Of a stretch of 64,000 nt of DNA, positions 53,962 through 61,970 are shown piece after piece. The notes below the pieces were generated by a model. It was not told where the DNA came from, made no database searches, and saw nothing but the letters and a program-made list of their open reading frames with translations. The position numbers and the translations under genes were made by a program. How positions within the stretch are numbered: position 1 is the stretch's first letter; each line of letters opens with the position of its first letter. This DNA comes from an uncultured Sterolibacterium sp. (GTDB lineage: Bacteria > Pseudomonadota > Gammaproteobacteria > Burkholderiales > Rhodocyclaceae): assembly GCA_903832735.1 (NCBI GenBank), contig CAILCO010000041.1, positions 1-64,000 on the forward strand, given 5' to 3'.

Positions 53962-55191
53962 TTAGCGGGAACTCTCCGTTGCCAGGATCACGCCCTTTTC
54001 GGCTTGATGCGTCCTGAGGCGGCTGTGTACGATTTGCCCGAGGATGCGCGCGAAATTGTCGTGGATATGTTCCCAGTCGTGATCGGCAATGCTGGCCACG
54101 GCGCGGCTTCTCATGTGCGCGAGCGTTTCGCGATCGGCGGCGGCAGTCAGCAGGGCTGCGGCGATGAAGTCCGACTCGTCGCCAGCCTCGGCAAGCACGC
54201 CGTTGTCGCCGTCGCGGATCAACTCGGCCGCCGCGGCGTGACGGTAGGCGACGACGCAAAGGCCGCTTGCCAGTGCCTCCAGGGTGACGTTGCCAAAGGT
54301 TTCGGTGAGGCTGGGAAAGAGGAACAAATCGGCCGAGGCATAGTGGCAGGCAAGCTCTTCGCCGCTGCGCATGCCGCAATAGACATGCTCGGGATGCGTC
54401 TGCTGCAGCCGCGCCCGCTCCGGTCCGTCGCCGACGAAGATCAGTCTGGCGCGCGGCACCCGGGCGCGGATGGCGGCGAAGGCGCGAATCACCAGGGGCA
54501 GATTTTTCTCCGCCGCCATGCGCCCGACGTTGATCACCGCAAGGTCATCGTCATACACGCCCCAGTTCGCCCGCAACGCCTGCGAGCGCCGCCCCGGATG
54601 GTAGAGTTGGCGATCGACGCCCCGGGCCAGCACCTCGATGTTTTGATACGCCTGGCGGAGCAATTCCTGGCGTAGCGATTCGGTAGGAACCAGACTCAAA
54701 TCGGTGCTGTTGTGAAATTTGCGCAGGTAGGCGGTAATCGGACGCTTCAGCCAGGCAAAGCCGTAATGGCGGCTGTAATGATCGAACTTGGTGTGGAAGT
54801 CCGAACTGACCGGCAGCTTCAGCAAGCGGGCCGCGGCTATGGCCGACCAACCGAGCGGCCCCTCGGTGGCCACATGCACCAGGTCCGGCCGTTGCTCGCG
54901 CCACAATCGGGCCAGAATCCGCTTGGCCGGCAGCCCCATCTTCAGGCCCGGATAGCTCGGGATCGGCACGCCGCGCGTCAGTTTGTCGGCGGCGATCGGC
55001 GCATCGGTCGGCGATTGGCGCGGCCGCACCAACTGGACGAAATGGCCGCGCGCTCGCAATCCTTCGACCATGCGCCCCAGGGTCATGGCCACGCCGTTGA
55101 TCTCGGGCGGATAGGTTTCGGTCACCAGGGCAATGCGCAGCGGCAACTTGCCCGATGGATAGTCTTCGATCAGCAGTGGGTGTTCATCCAT
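53962..55191 (-). CDS. GT4-family glycosyltransferase (SqdX/MgtA-like)
   Basis: 'RIALVTETYPPEINGVAMTLGRMVEGLRARGHFVQLVRPRQ...FPSLTETFGNVTLEALASGLCVVAY'. Confidence 0.87.
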   Translation of the reverse strand: MDEHPLLIEDYPSGKLPLRIALVTETYPPEINGVAMTLGRMVEGLRARGHFVQLVRPRQSPTDAPIAADKLTRGVPIPSYPGLKMGLPAKRILARLWREQRPDLVHVATEGPLGWSAIAAARLLKLPVSSDFHTKFDHYSRHYGFAWLKRPITAYLRKFHNSTDLSLVPTESLRQELLRQAYQNIEVLARGVDRQLYHPGRRSQALRANWGVYDDDLAVINVGRMAAEKNLPLVIRAFAAIRARVPRARLIFVGDGPERARLQQTHPEHVYCGMRSGEELACHYASADLFLFPSLTETFGNVTLEALASGLCVVAYRHAAAAELIRDGDNGVLAEAGDESDFIAAALLTAAADRETLAHMRSRAVASIADHDWEHIHDNFARILGQIVHSRLRTHQAEKGVILATESSR

Positions 55192-55213
55192 GCCCCGATG
55201 ATGAACGGGTCAG

Positions 55214-55253
55214 GCGACAAAATGATGACGCCCGAATGACAGTTTCGTGACGG
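55214..55253 (-). promoter_or_regulatory. Four phased Pho half-sites upstream of the GT4 pair
   Basis: Minus strand CCGTCAC-GAAA-CTGTCAT-TCGG-GCGTCAT-CATT-TTGTCGC. Confidence 0.8.
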
Positions 55254-55254
55254 C

Positions 55255-55312
55255 TAGCACCTACTGCGCTGGCACAAGAGCCCTGGGTTGCCCTTCGGAC
55301 AACTACGGGCCG
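55255..55312 (-). repeat. Third copy of the dispersed hairpin element, overlapping the dagK stop codon
   Basis: Minus strand ggcccgtagttgtccgaagggcaacccagggctcttgtgccagcgcagtaggtgctag; about 51 of 58 positions match unit at 5352. Confidence 0.85.
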
Positions 55313-55674
55313 AGCAACACCAGAGTCCAGACCGCCGCGACATTGAGCAGCGAGATCAGCACTGCGGCGCTGCCGATGTCCTTGGCCCGCTTGGCGAGTT
55401 GATGGTCATCCAGGGAGATGCGGTCGACCGTCGCCTCGATGGCCGAGTTGAGGAGTTCGACGATGATCACCAGGAGGATGCTGGCGACCATCAAGGCGCG
55501 TCCGATCCCGGAGACCGGCAGGAACAGGGCCAGGGGGATCAGGACGGCGGCGAGCAGCGCCTCCTGGCGGAAGGCGTCCTCGTGGCGATAGGCGGCGGCT
55601 AGACCGGCGATGGAATAATGGCAGGCATTCCACAGGCGCTTTAAGCCGGTCTTGCCTTTATAGGGACTTTCCAT
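55303..55674 (-). CDS. dgkA: diacylglycerol kinase (prokaryotic DgkA type)
   Basis: 'MESPYKGKTGLKRLWNACHYSIAGLAAAYRHEDAFRQEALLAAVLIPLALFL...ILLVIIVELLNSAIEATVDRIS'. Confidence 0.92.
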   Translation of the reverse strand: MESPYKGKTGLKRLWNACHYSIAGLAAAYRHEDAFRQEALLAAVLIPLALFLPVSGIGRALMVASILLVIIVELLNSAIEATVDRISLDDHQLAKRAKDIGSAAVLISLLNVAAVWTLVLLGP

Positions 55675-55688
55675 GGATCTCCCGGTAT

Positions 55689-56450
55689 TCAGTTCTGGCG
55701 CTCCACGAAATGTCGGGCATAGCGTTCGTTGATCCGCGACATTGGCAGCAACAACAGCAGGTCGGCGGTATTGAAATCCGGATCCCAGGCCGGCTCGCCG
55801 CAAACCCAGGCGCCGGCGCGAAAGTAACCCTTCAGGAGCGGCGGCAAACAGGCCTCGGTGTCGGCGTTGCTGCTCAATTGTGCCAGCGGCAGCGGGCAGC
55901 GGGGGAAAACGCGGTATTCCAGCGGCGCGAGCTGTTCCGATAGGCCATTGTAGATCGCCGCGGCATTGTAGCCGCCGTCATTCATGCCGATGCTGGCGCA
56001 GCCGATCAGATAGTCGTGGCCGTTGGCCAGCATGTAGCGGGTGAGTCCGGCCCAGAGCAGGGTGATGACGGCGCCGCTGCGATAGTCCGGATCGATGCAG
56101 GAGCGGCCGACTTCGACGGTGCGCGGCCGCAGATGGGCGAGGCGGGTGAGGTCGAATTCGCTCTCCGAATAATAGCTGCCGACGCTGCGCGCCGCTTCCG
56201 GCGAGAGGATGCGGTAAGTGCCGACGATGCGTCCCTGCTCCTCGTCGCGCACGATCAGGTGCTCGCAGTAGGGATCGTAGTGGTCGCGATCGACGCCCGG
56301 CGTGCGCGTCGCAAGACGGGCGCCGAGCTCCTCGGCGAAGACCCGGTAGCGCAGTTTCTGCGCTTCGAGGATTTCGCTTGCGCTCGCGGCAAGACCGACA
56401 TGGAGCTTGAGACGGCTGCGGCGCTGTTCGCTGCTGTGAAGTTGCGTCAT
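55689..56450 (-). CDS. olsB: OlsB-like N-acyltransferase (ornithine lipid biosynthesis)
   Basis: 'EILEAQKLRYRVFAEELGARL...DHYDPYCEHLIVRDEEQGRIVGTYRIL...SEFDLTRLAHLRPRTVEVGRSCIDPDYRSGAVITLLWAGLTRYM'. Confidence 0.83.
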   Translation of the reverse strand: MTQLHSSEQRRSRLKLHVGLAASASEILEAQKLRYRVFAEELGARLATRTPGVDRDHYDPYCEHLIVRDEEQGRIVGTYRILSPEAARSVGSYYSESEFDLTRLAHLRPRTVEVGRSCIDPDYRSGAVITLLWAGLTRYMLANGHDYLIGCASIGMNDGGYNAAAIYNGLSEQLAPLEYRVFPRCPLPLAQLSSNADTEACLPPLLKGYFRAGAWVCGEPAWDPDFNTADLLLLLPMSRINERYARHFVERQN

Positions 56451-56479
56451 GAACTTTCCCCCGGTGGTTGGCTGGAGGC

Positions 56480-56535
56480 ACTTTAGGCAGGCAGCGTTGC
56501 ACCAGGGTTGCAGCGACGTTAAGTTTGCATGACAA
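56480..56535 (-). promoter_or_regulatory. Four phased Pho-like half-sites plus -10 upstream of olsB
   Basis: Minus strand TTGTCAT-GCAA-ACTTAAC-GTCG-CTGCAAC-CCTG-GTGCAAC-GCTG-CCTGCC-TAAAGT. Confidence 0.65.
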
Positions 56536-56659
56536 GGAAGGGATCTGCGCTCCGGCGCAGCACGATCGCGCCGCGCTTAATTGAACCCTAAGCATTTAAG
56601 ATCTATACACAAACAGCTTAAAGATGTGCTAGCGTTACGCGAGCTGAGCTTCGGAGGCA

Positions 56660-57175
56660 ATGATGATCAATACCCGCACGGCACGGATGCTGACGCGTTA
56701 CAACGCCTGGTCGAACAAGATATGGTTTGACGCCATCGCCGCGCTGCCGCCGGGCGAAGCCACGAAGGAGCGCAACAGCCTGTTCAAGAACATGGTGCAC
56801 ACGCTGAACCACATCTATGTCATCGACCTGATCTGGCAGGCGCACCTGGAGGGCAGGGATCATGGCCTCACGGCGCGCAACACCCCGGACCATCCGCCGC
56901 TCGAAGAGTTGTGGCGCATCCAGCAGGCAATCGACGCCTGGTATGTCGCCTGGAGCGATGCGCAGAGCGATGCGGCACTCGACGAACGCAGGACCGTGAT
57001 CCTGATCGGCGGCAACCCGGTATCGATGTCGCGCGGCGAAATGCTCCTGCATCTGTATCATCACACCGCCTATCACCGGGGTTTCGTCGGCGACATGCTC
57101 TATCAGGTTCCGGGCTGCCGCCCGCCGGTGACGGACATGCCGGTATTCCTGAATGAAGTGCGTAGCGATGTTTAA
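56660..57175 (+). CDS. DinB-family protein
   Basis: 'MLTRYNAWSNKIWFDAIAALP...VHTLNHIYVIDLIWQAHLEG...LLHLYHHTAYHRGFVGDMLYQ'. Confidence 0.88.
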   Translation: MMINTRTARMLTRYNAWSNKIWFDAIAALPPGEATKERNSLFKNMVHTLNHIYVIDLIWQAHLEGRDHGLTARNTPDHPPLEELWRIQQAIDAWYVAWSDAQSDAALDERRTVILIGGNPVSMSRGEMLLHLYHHTAYHRGFVGDMLYQVPGCRPPVTDMPVFLNEVRSDV

Positions 57176-57276
57176 CTGAACTATTGAGGTTGCCATCCTG
57201 GATCGCCACGCTGCGCTCGCGAAGACCCCCTAGGGTCTTTGCGAGGAGTTCAGCGACGCGGCAATCCAGCCTTTCG

Positions 57277-58353
57277 TCAGCCGCCTCTATCGCCGCTCAA
57301 CACCCCGACGGCGCCAAACAGCGCCTCGATGGCCGGTCGCGGGATATTCCTGACGATGAAGACGATGCGCGAGCGGCGTTCATCGCTGTTCCAGCGGTCC
57401 ATTTTCACCGGCGGGTGGAAGATATGCTGGACGCCATGGATGGCCACCGGCCCGGCTTCGCCCGCGACGTTGACGATGCCCTTGACGCGCAGCAGGTCCG
57501 GGCCGCGCAGCGCGGTGAGCACCTGCAGCGAGGCGGTGAGCGTCTCCCAGGTGAAGGGCTGGTCGAACCAGAGGCAGAACGATTGGATGGCCGCATCGTG
57601 TGCACTGCGCGCGCCCGGGTTCGTGCCATGCCCGCCGTCTGCAACCGACGACAATGCCGCCTCGCTGACGGAGAGCCAGCGGTTCGGCTGCGCGGAGAGC
57701 GCCACCACGCTGGCCGGCGCGATATTCATCAACTGTTCGGGGTCCAGTTCGCCGGCCACGGCGATGGCAATGACCGCGTAGGGATTCATTGCCTCCAGGC
57801 GTTGCCGCAGGCGATCGACCACGCCAGCCGGGGCGATGTCGCTCTTGGTGATGACCAGACGGTCGGCGACGGCCGCCTGCTTCGCCGCTTCGGGCATGGT
57901 GTCGAGCGAGGCGATGGCGTTCACTGCATCGACCAGGGTCACCACGCCGTTCAAGCGGTATTGCGCGCCGAGCAGGCCGTCGCTGGCCAGCGAATGCAGC
58001 ACCGGCGCGGGATCGGCGAGACCCGTGGTCTCGATGAAGACGCGGTCGAAGTCGATGACCTCCCCTCTTCGCCGCCTGACAAACAACTCGCGCAGCGTGT
58101 CCTGCAGGTCGGTGCGCACGGTGCAGCACAGGCAGCCGTTGGCGAGCAGCATCATCTGCTCGCTCGATGCCTCGACCAGTTCGTGGTCCAGGCCCACTTC
58201 GCCGAATTCATTGATGATCACCGCCGCGCGATTCATCGCCGGATGGCGCAGCAGCCGGGACAGCAGCGTCGTCTTGCCGCTGCCCAGGAAGCCGGTGATG
58301 ATGGTGATCGGCAGGCGGCTGGCAAAGGGGTCCAGGCCGGTGGCGGAGATCAA
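57277..58353 (-). CDS. CobW/G3E-family GTP-binding metallochaperone
   Basis: 'PITIITGFLGSGKTTLLSRLLRHP', 'NGCLCCTVR', 'IETTGLADPAPV', 'ITKSD'; TTG start overlapping upstream stop by 4 nt. Confidence 0.9.
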   Translation of the reverse strand: MISATGLDPFASRLPITIITGFLGSGKTTLLSRLLRHPAMNRAAVIINEFGEVGLDHELVEASSEQMMLLANGCLCCTVRTDLQDTLRELFVRRRRGEVIDFDRVFIETTGLADPAPVLHSLASDGLLGAQYRLNGVVTLVDAVNAIASLDTMPEAAKQAAVADRLVITKSDIAPAGVVDRLRQRLEAMNPYAVIAIAVAGELDPEQLMNIAPASVVALSAQPNRWLSVSEAALSSVADGGHGTNPGARSAHDAAIQSFCLWFDQPFTWETLTASLQVLTALRGPDLLRVKGIVNVAGEAGPVAIHGVQHIFHPPVKMDRWNSDERRSRIVFIVRNIPRPAIEALFGAVGVLSGDRGG

Positions 58354-59600
58354 ATGGTCATCTCCAGGATATACAGGCCGCCGACGAAGCGATCGACGGT
58401 ATAGACAATGCGCCTGTCGTCCACATAGACGTCGTTCAGCTGCACCGCGCCCGCCGGCGACAGCGGCGGCGCGCCGGGGACGAAGTAGGCGACTTCCTCC
58501 GGGCGGTAGGGGTCGGAGATGTCGTAGGCGCGCACGCCGCCGTTGAAGAAGGTGCCGACGATGATCTGATCGGATTTCCAGGACGCCGGGACCGGCAGAT
58601 TTTCGTGCAGGTTGTGCGCGCCGGAACGCCCGCCGCGATGCGCGAAGGCATCGTATGGCGGCAGCGGGAAGGTGCTGATCGGAACGAGGTTGGTCTCCAG
58701 GCGGGCGTCGACCACCCGGACCAGTTTCGGCCAGTCGGCGCCGTCGTCCAGGACGCATTCGTCGCTGACGATCAACAGGCCGCGCTCGAACAGCGGCAGG
58801 ACGGTGTGGCAGAAGCCGTTGAACGGCGGCGAATAACGCCACAGGCTGACGAGTTTGGGATTGGCCTTGTCGGCGATGTCGAGGATCACCGCGCCGCCGT
58901 CGAGGTAGCCGACATAGGCGCGGTCGGGCCGTTCAGGGAAGACGTTGGTGTTGTGCGCGCGAAAGCCCATGTCGAACTTCGGCTCCAAACGCGCAGGCGG
59001 CGGAGCACTGTCGCCCTCGCGCGTGCCGGGGTACCACCAGCGGCCCGCCTCCACCGGCCGGGAGGGGTTGCGCACGTCGATGATGCGATAACACTGGTCG
59101 TCGTAGGGATGGGTCGGCTTGAAGTCCGCGGCGCCCGAGGCCATATGCACATATTCGCCGTCGACGAACCAGACGGCATGGACGCCGCGGGAGTACGGTC
59201 CGGAAGCGTCGAAGTGGGAAATCAGGCGCGGCGTTTCCGGCCGACTGATATCGAAGATGTCGAAGCCGGCCGGCGTCAGGCCGACGACCTGGGTCTGGTA
59301 GGCGACGATCATGGTGTCGCCGACGATGTCGAGCGAGTTCGAGCGCACCTTGGCGTGCGGCAGCTCGGTCTGCACCACCACTTTCGGCGCGCGCGGGTCG
59401 GTCACATCGACGCCGGTGAAGTTCTTCGGCGCGGACTCGTGCGCCAGCCAGAGGATGCGCCGCCCGTCGCCGGCGATCTGCATCCCCATGCCTTCGCCGA
59501 TGCCGCCATAGCCCTGCAGGTCGTGATGCGCCAGCAGCTTCATGTTCAGCGCGAGCGTCTGCTCGGGGCGGGGGCCGCTGCCGAATATCCTGGATGCCAT
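58350..59600 (-). CDS. LVIVD-repeat beta-propeller-like hypothetical protein
   Basis: 'FTGVDVTDPRAPKVVVQTELPH...FDIFDISRPETPRLISHF...RAYDISDPYRPEEVAYFVPG'. Confidence 0.82.
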   Translation of the reverse strand: MASRIFGSGPRPEQTLALNMKLLAHHDLQGYGGIGEGMGMQIAGDGRRILWLAHESAPKNFTGVDVTDPRAPKVVVQTELPHAKVRSNSLDIVGDTMIVAYQTQVVGLTPAGFDIFDISRPETPRLISHFDASGPYSRGVHAVWFVDGEYVHMASGAADFKPTHPYDDQCYRIIDVRNPSRPVEAGRWWYPGTREGDSAPPPARLEPKFDMGFRAHNTNVFPERPDRAYVGYLDGGAVILDIADKANPKLVSLWRYSPPFNGFCHTVLPLFERGLLIVSDECVLDDGADWPKLVRVVDARLETNLVPISTFPLPPYDAFAHRGGRSGAHNLHENLPVPASWKSDQIIVGTFFNGGVRAYDISDPYRPEEVAYFVPGAPPLSPAGAVQLNDVYVDDRRIVYTVDRFVGGLYILEMTI

Positions 59601-59782
59601 GTTGCTCCTTTCGTGATCTTGCCTGCGCGAGCCGTGCCGCGCACCGCGATTCGGGCGGCGAATTATAACGTGCGCTCCCGCCAGCGATTACCCTCCGACT
59701 GCATCCCGCTCTGGTAAGATCCACGGCTGCGGCGCGGGCACGACCAGCGGCGAATTCGGCGGCACCATCACGAGGAGAAGAC

Positions 59783-60754
59783 ATGCGCAGATTCCTGATT
59801 CCGGCGGTCGCGGTGGTCGGGCTGATCGCGGCACTGATGCACGGTGCCGCTCTGGCCCAGAGCTATCCCAACAAGCTGGTCAAGCTGGTCGTCACCTATC
59901 CGGCCGGCGGCAGTTCGGATCTGATGGCGCGCCTGCTCGCCCACAAGCTTGCGGAACTCTGGAACCAGGCGGTGATCGTCGAGAACAAGCCCGGCGCCGC
60001 CGGCTCCATCGGCATGGATTACGCCGCCAAGCTGCCGCCCGACGGCTACAGCTTCGTCATCGGCAATATCGGGCCGGCGGCGGTCAATCTGCTGCTGACC
60101 AAGGTGCCCTACAACGTCGAGCGCGATTTCGTCGCGATTTCGCTGATTTCCACCGGGCCCAACGTCCTGATCGTCAATCCCAAGGTGTCGGCCAAGTCGC
60201 TGCGCGAACTGACCGATCTCGCGAAATCGGGCGGCGACAAACTCAACTACGGCACCAGCGGCCCGGGCAGCGTTTCCCAGCTTGCCGGCGAAATGTACCG
60301 GAACCTCACCGGCGTCAATGCCACCGAGATTCCCTACAAGGGCGGCATACTCGGCGTGCAGGACCTGATCGCGGGACATATCCAGTACATCTTCTCCGAC
60401 TCGCTGCCGGCGATGCAGTTCATCAAGAGCGGCCGGGCGCGGGCGCTGTGCGTCACCAGCGCCGAGCGCAGCCAGGTGCTGCCGGAAATACCGCCCTGCG
60501 CTGAAGCCGTACCCGGCCTGGTGGCGCTGAACTGGTGGGGCGTGTTCATGCCCAAGGGAACGCCGAAGGCAATCACCGACAAATTCCACGCCGACATCGT
60601 CAAGGTGCTGCAGGACCCCGAGATCAAGAGCAAATTCGCCGGACTGGGCGTGGACGCGGTGAGCAGCACGCCGGAACAGTTCGCCGGCTTCATCCGCACC
60701 GAAACCACGAAGTACGCGAAACTGATCAAGGAAACCGGGATCAAGGCGGAATGA
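59783..60754 (+). CDS. Bug/TctC-family tripartite tricarboxylate transporter binding protein
   Basis: 'YPNKLVKLVVTYPAGGSSDLMARLLAHKLAELWNQAVIVENKPGAAGSIGMDYAAK'. Confidence 0.93.
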   Translation: MRRFLIPAVAVVGLIAALMHGAALAQSYPNKLVKLVVTYPAGGSSDLMARLLAHKLAELWNQAVIVENKPGAAGSIGMDYAAKLPPDGYSFVIGNIGPAAVNLLLTKVPYNVERDFVAISLISTGPNVLIVNPKVSAKSLRELTDLAKSGGDKLNYGTSGPGSVSQLAGEMYRNLTGVNATEIPYKGGILGVQDLIAGHIQYIFSDSLPAMQFIKSGRARALCVTSAERSQVLPEIPPCAEAVPGLVALNWWGVFMPKGTPKAITDKFHADIVKVLQDPEIKSKFAGLGVDAVSSTPEQFAGFIRTETTKYAKLIKETGIKAE

Positions 60755-60779
60755 TCCTCCGGGGCTGGGAGAACGATGC

Positions 60780-60813
60780 CTGTCACGCAGTTGTCACATT
60801 GCCTGGCTAGAAT
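60780..60813 (+). promoter_or_regulatory. Pho box plus -10 upstream of pstS
   Basis: CTGTCAC-GCAG-TTGTCAC-ATTG-CCTGGC-TAGAAT. Confidence 0.85.
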
Positions 60814-60847
60814 CCGCCGGTCTAGAAACCACCCTGTCGAGGTCAAT

Positions 60848-61894
60848 ATGATGTTCAAGCAGATCAAGCGTATTTCACTGCCCGTCGCGGCACTTTTCTC
60901 GGCCTTCGGCTTCGCCCAGGTGCAGGCGGCCGAGATCACCGGCGCCGGCGCCACCTTCCCGGCGCCGATCTACGGCAAATGGGCCGAGGCCTACCAGAAG
61001 GCCACGGGTAACAAGATCAATTACCAGTCGATCGGCTCCGGCGGCGGCATCAAGCAGATCACCGCCAAGACCGTGGATTTCGGCGCCTCCGACATGCCCC
61101 TGACGCCTGCCGAGCTCGACAAGGGTGGCTTGATGCAGTTTCCCGCGGTGATCGGCGGCGAAGTCATCGTGGTCAATATCGCCGGCGTCAAGCCGGGCGA
61201 GATGCGCCTGACGCCGACCGTGCTGGCCGATATCTATCTCGGCAAGATCACCAAGTGGAACGACAAACTGATCGCCGATCTCAATCCCAAGCTCTCCCTG
61301 CCGGACCAGTTGATCGCCGTGGTGCGCCGCGCCGACGGTTCGGGCACGACCTTCATCTTCACCAACTACCTGTCCAAGGTCAGCCCCGAGTGGAAGCAGA
61401 AGGTCGGTGAAGGCACCGCCGTGCAATGGCCGCTGGGCCTGGGCGGCAAGGGCAACGAGGGCGTCTCGGCCTTCGTTCAGCGCATTCCCGGCGCCATCGG
61501 CTACGTCGAGTATGCCTATTCCAAGCAGAACAAGATGACCTACACGCTGTTGCAGAACGCCGACGGCAACTATCCCCATCCCGACGACGTGAGCTTCAAG
61601 GTCGCCGCCGCCAAGGCCGACTGGACCAAGTCGGCATTCTACGAGATCCTCACCAACGAGCCGGGCAAGGATGCCTGGCCGATCACCGGCGCCACCTTCA
61701 TCCTGATGCACAAGTCGCAGGACAAGCCGGCGCAAGCTGCGGAAGTGCTGAAGTTCTTCGATTGGGCCTACAAGAACGGCGGCAAGCTGGCCGACGAACT
61801 CGACTATGTCGCTTTGCCGGAGAGTCTGGTCAAGCTGATCCACAGCTCCTGGGTCAACATCAAGGATGCTTCCGGCAAGCCGGTCTATAAGTAA
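60848..61894 (+). CDS. pstS: phosphate ABC transporter substrate-binding protein
   Basis: '[58 protein letters not shown]'. Confidence 0.97.
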   Translation: MMFKQIKRISLPVAALFSAFGFAQVQAAEITGAGATFPAPIYGKWAEAYQKATGNKINYQSIGSGGGIKQITAKTVDFGASDMPLTPAELDKGGLMQFPAVIGGEVIVVNIAGVKPGEMRLTPTVLADIYLGKITKWNDKLIADLNPKLSLPDQLIAVVRRADGSGTTFIFTNYLSKVSPEWKQKVGEGTAVQWPLGLGGKGNEGVSAFVQRIPGAIGYVEYAYSKQNKMTYTLLQNADGNYPHPDDVSFKVAAAKADWTKSAFYEILTNEPGKDAWPITGATFILMHKSQDKPAQAAEVLKFFDWAYKNGGKLADELDYVALPESLVKLIHSSWVNIKDASGKPVYK

Positions 61895-61909
61895 ATATTT
61901 TGAGCTATC

Positions 61910-61944
61910 ATCCGCGCCGGGCGAGCACGTCCGGCGCGGATTTT
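61910..61944 (+). terminator. GC-rich stem-loop plus T-run between pstS and pstC (attenuator or mRNA stabiliser)
   Basis: ATCCGCGCCGG-GCGAGCACGT-CCGGCGCGGAT-TTT. Confidence 0.75.
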
Positions 61945-61970
61945 CATCACCGTTAAGCTGACCGCGAATC

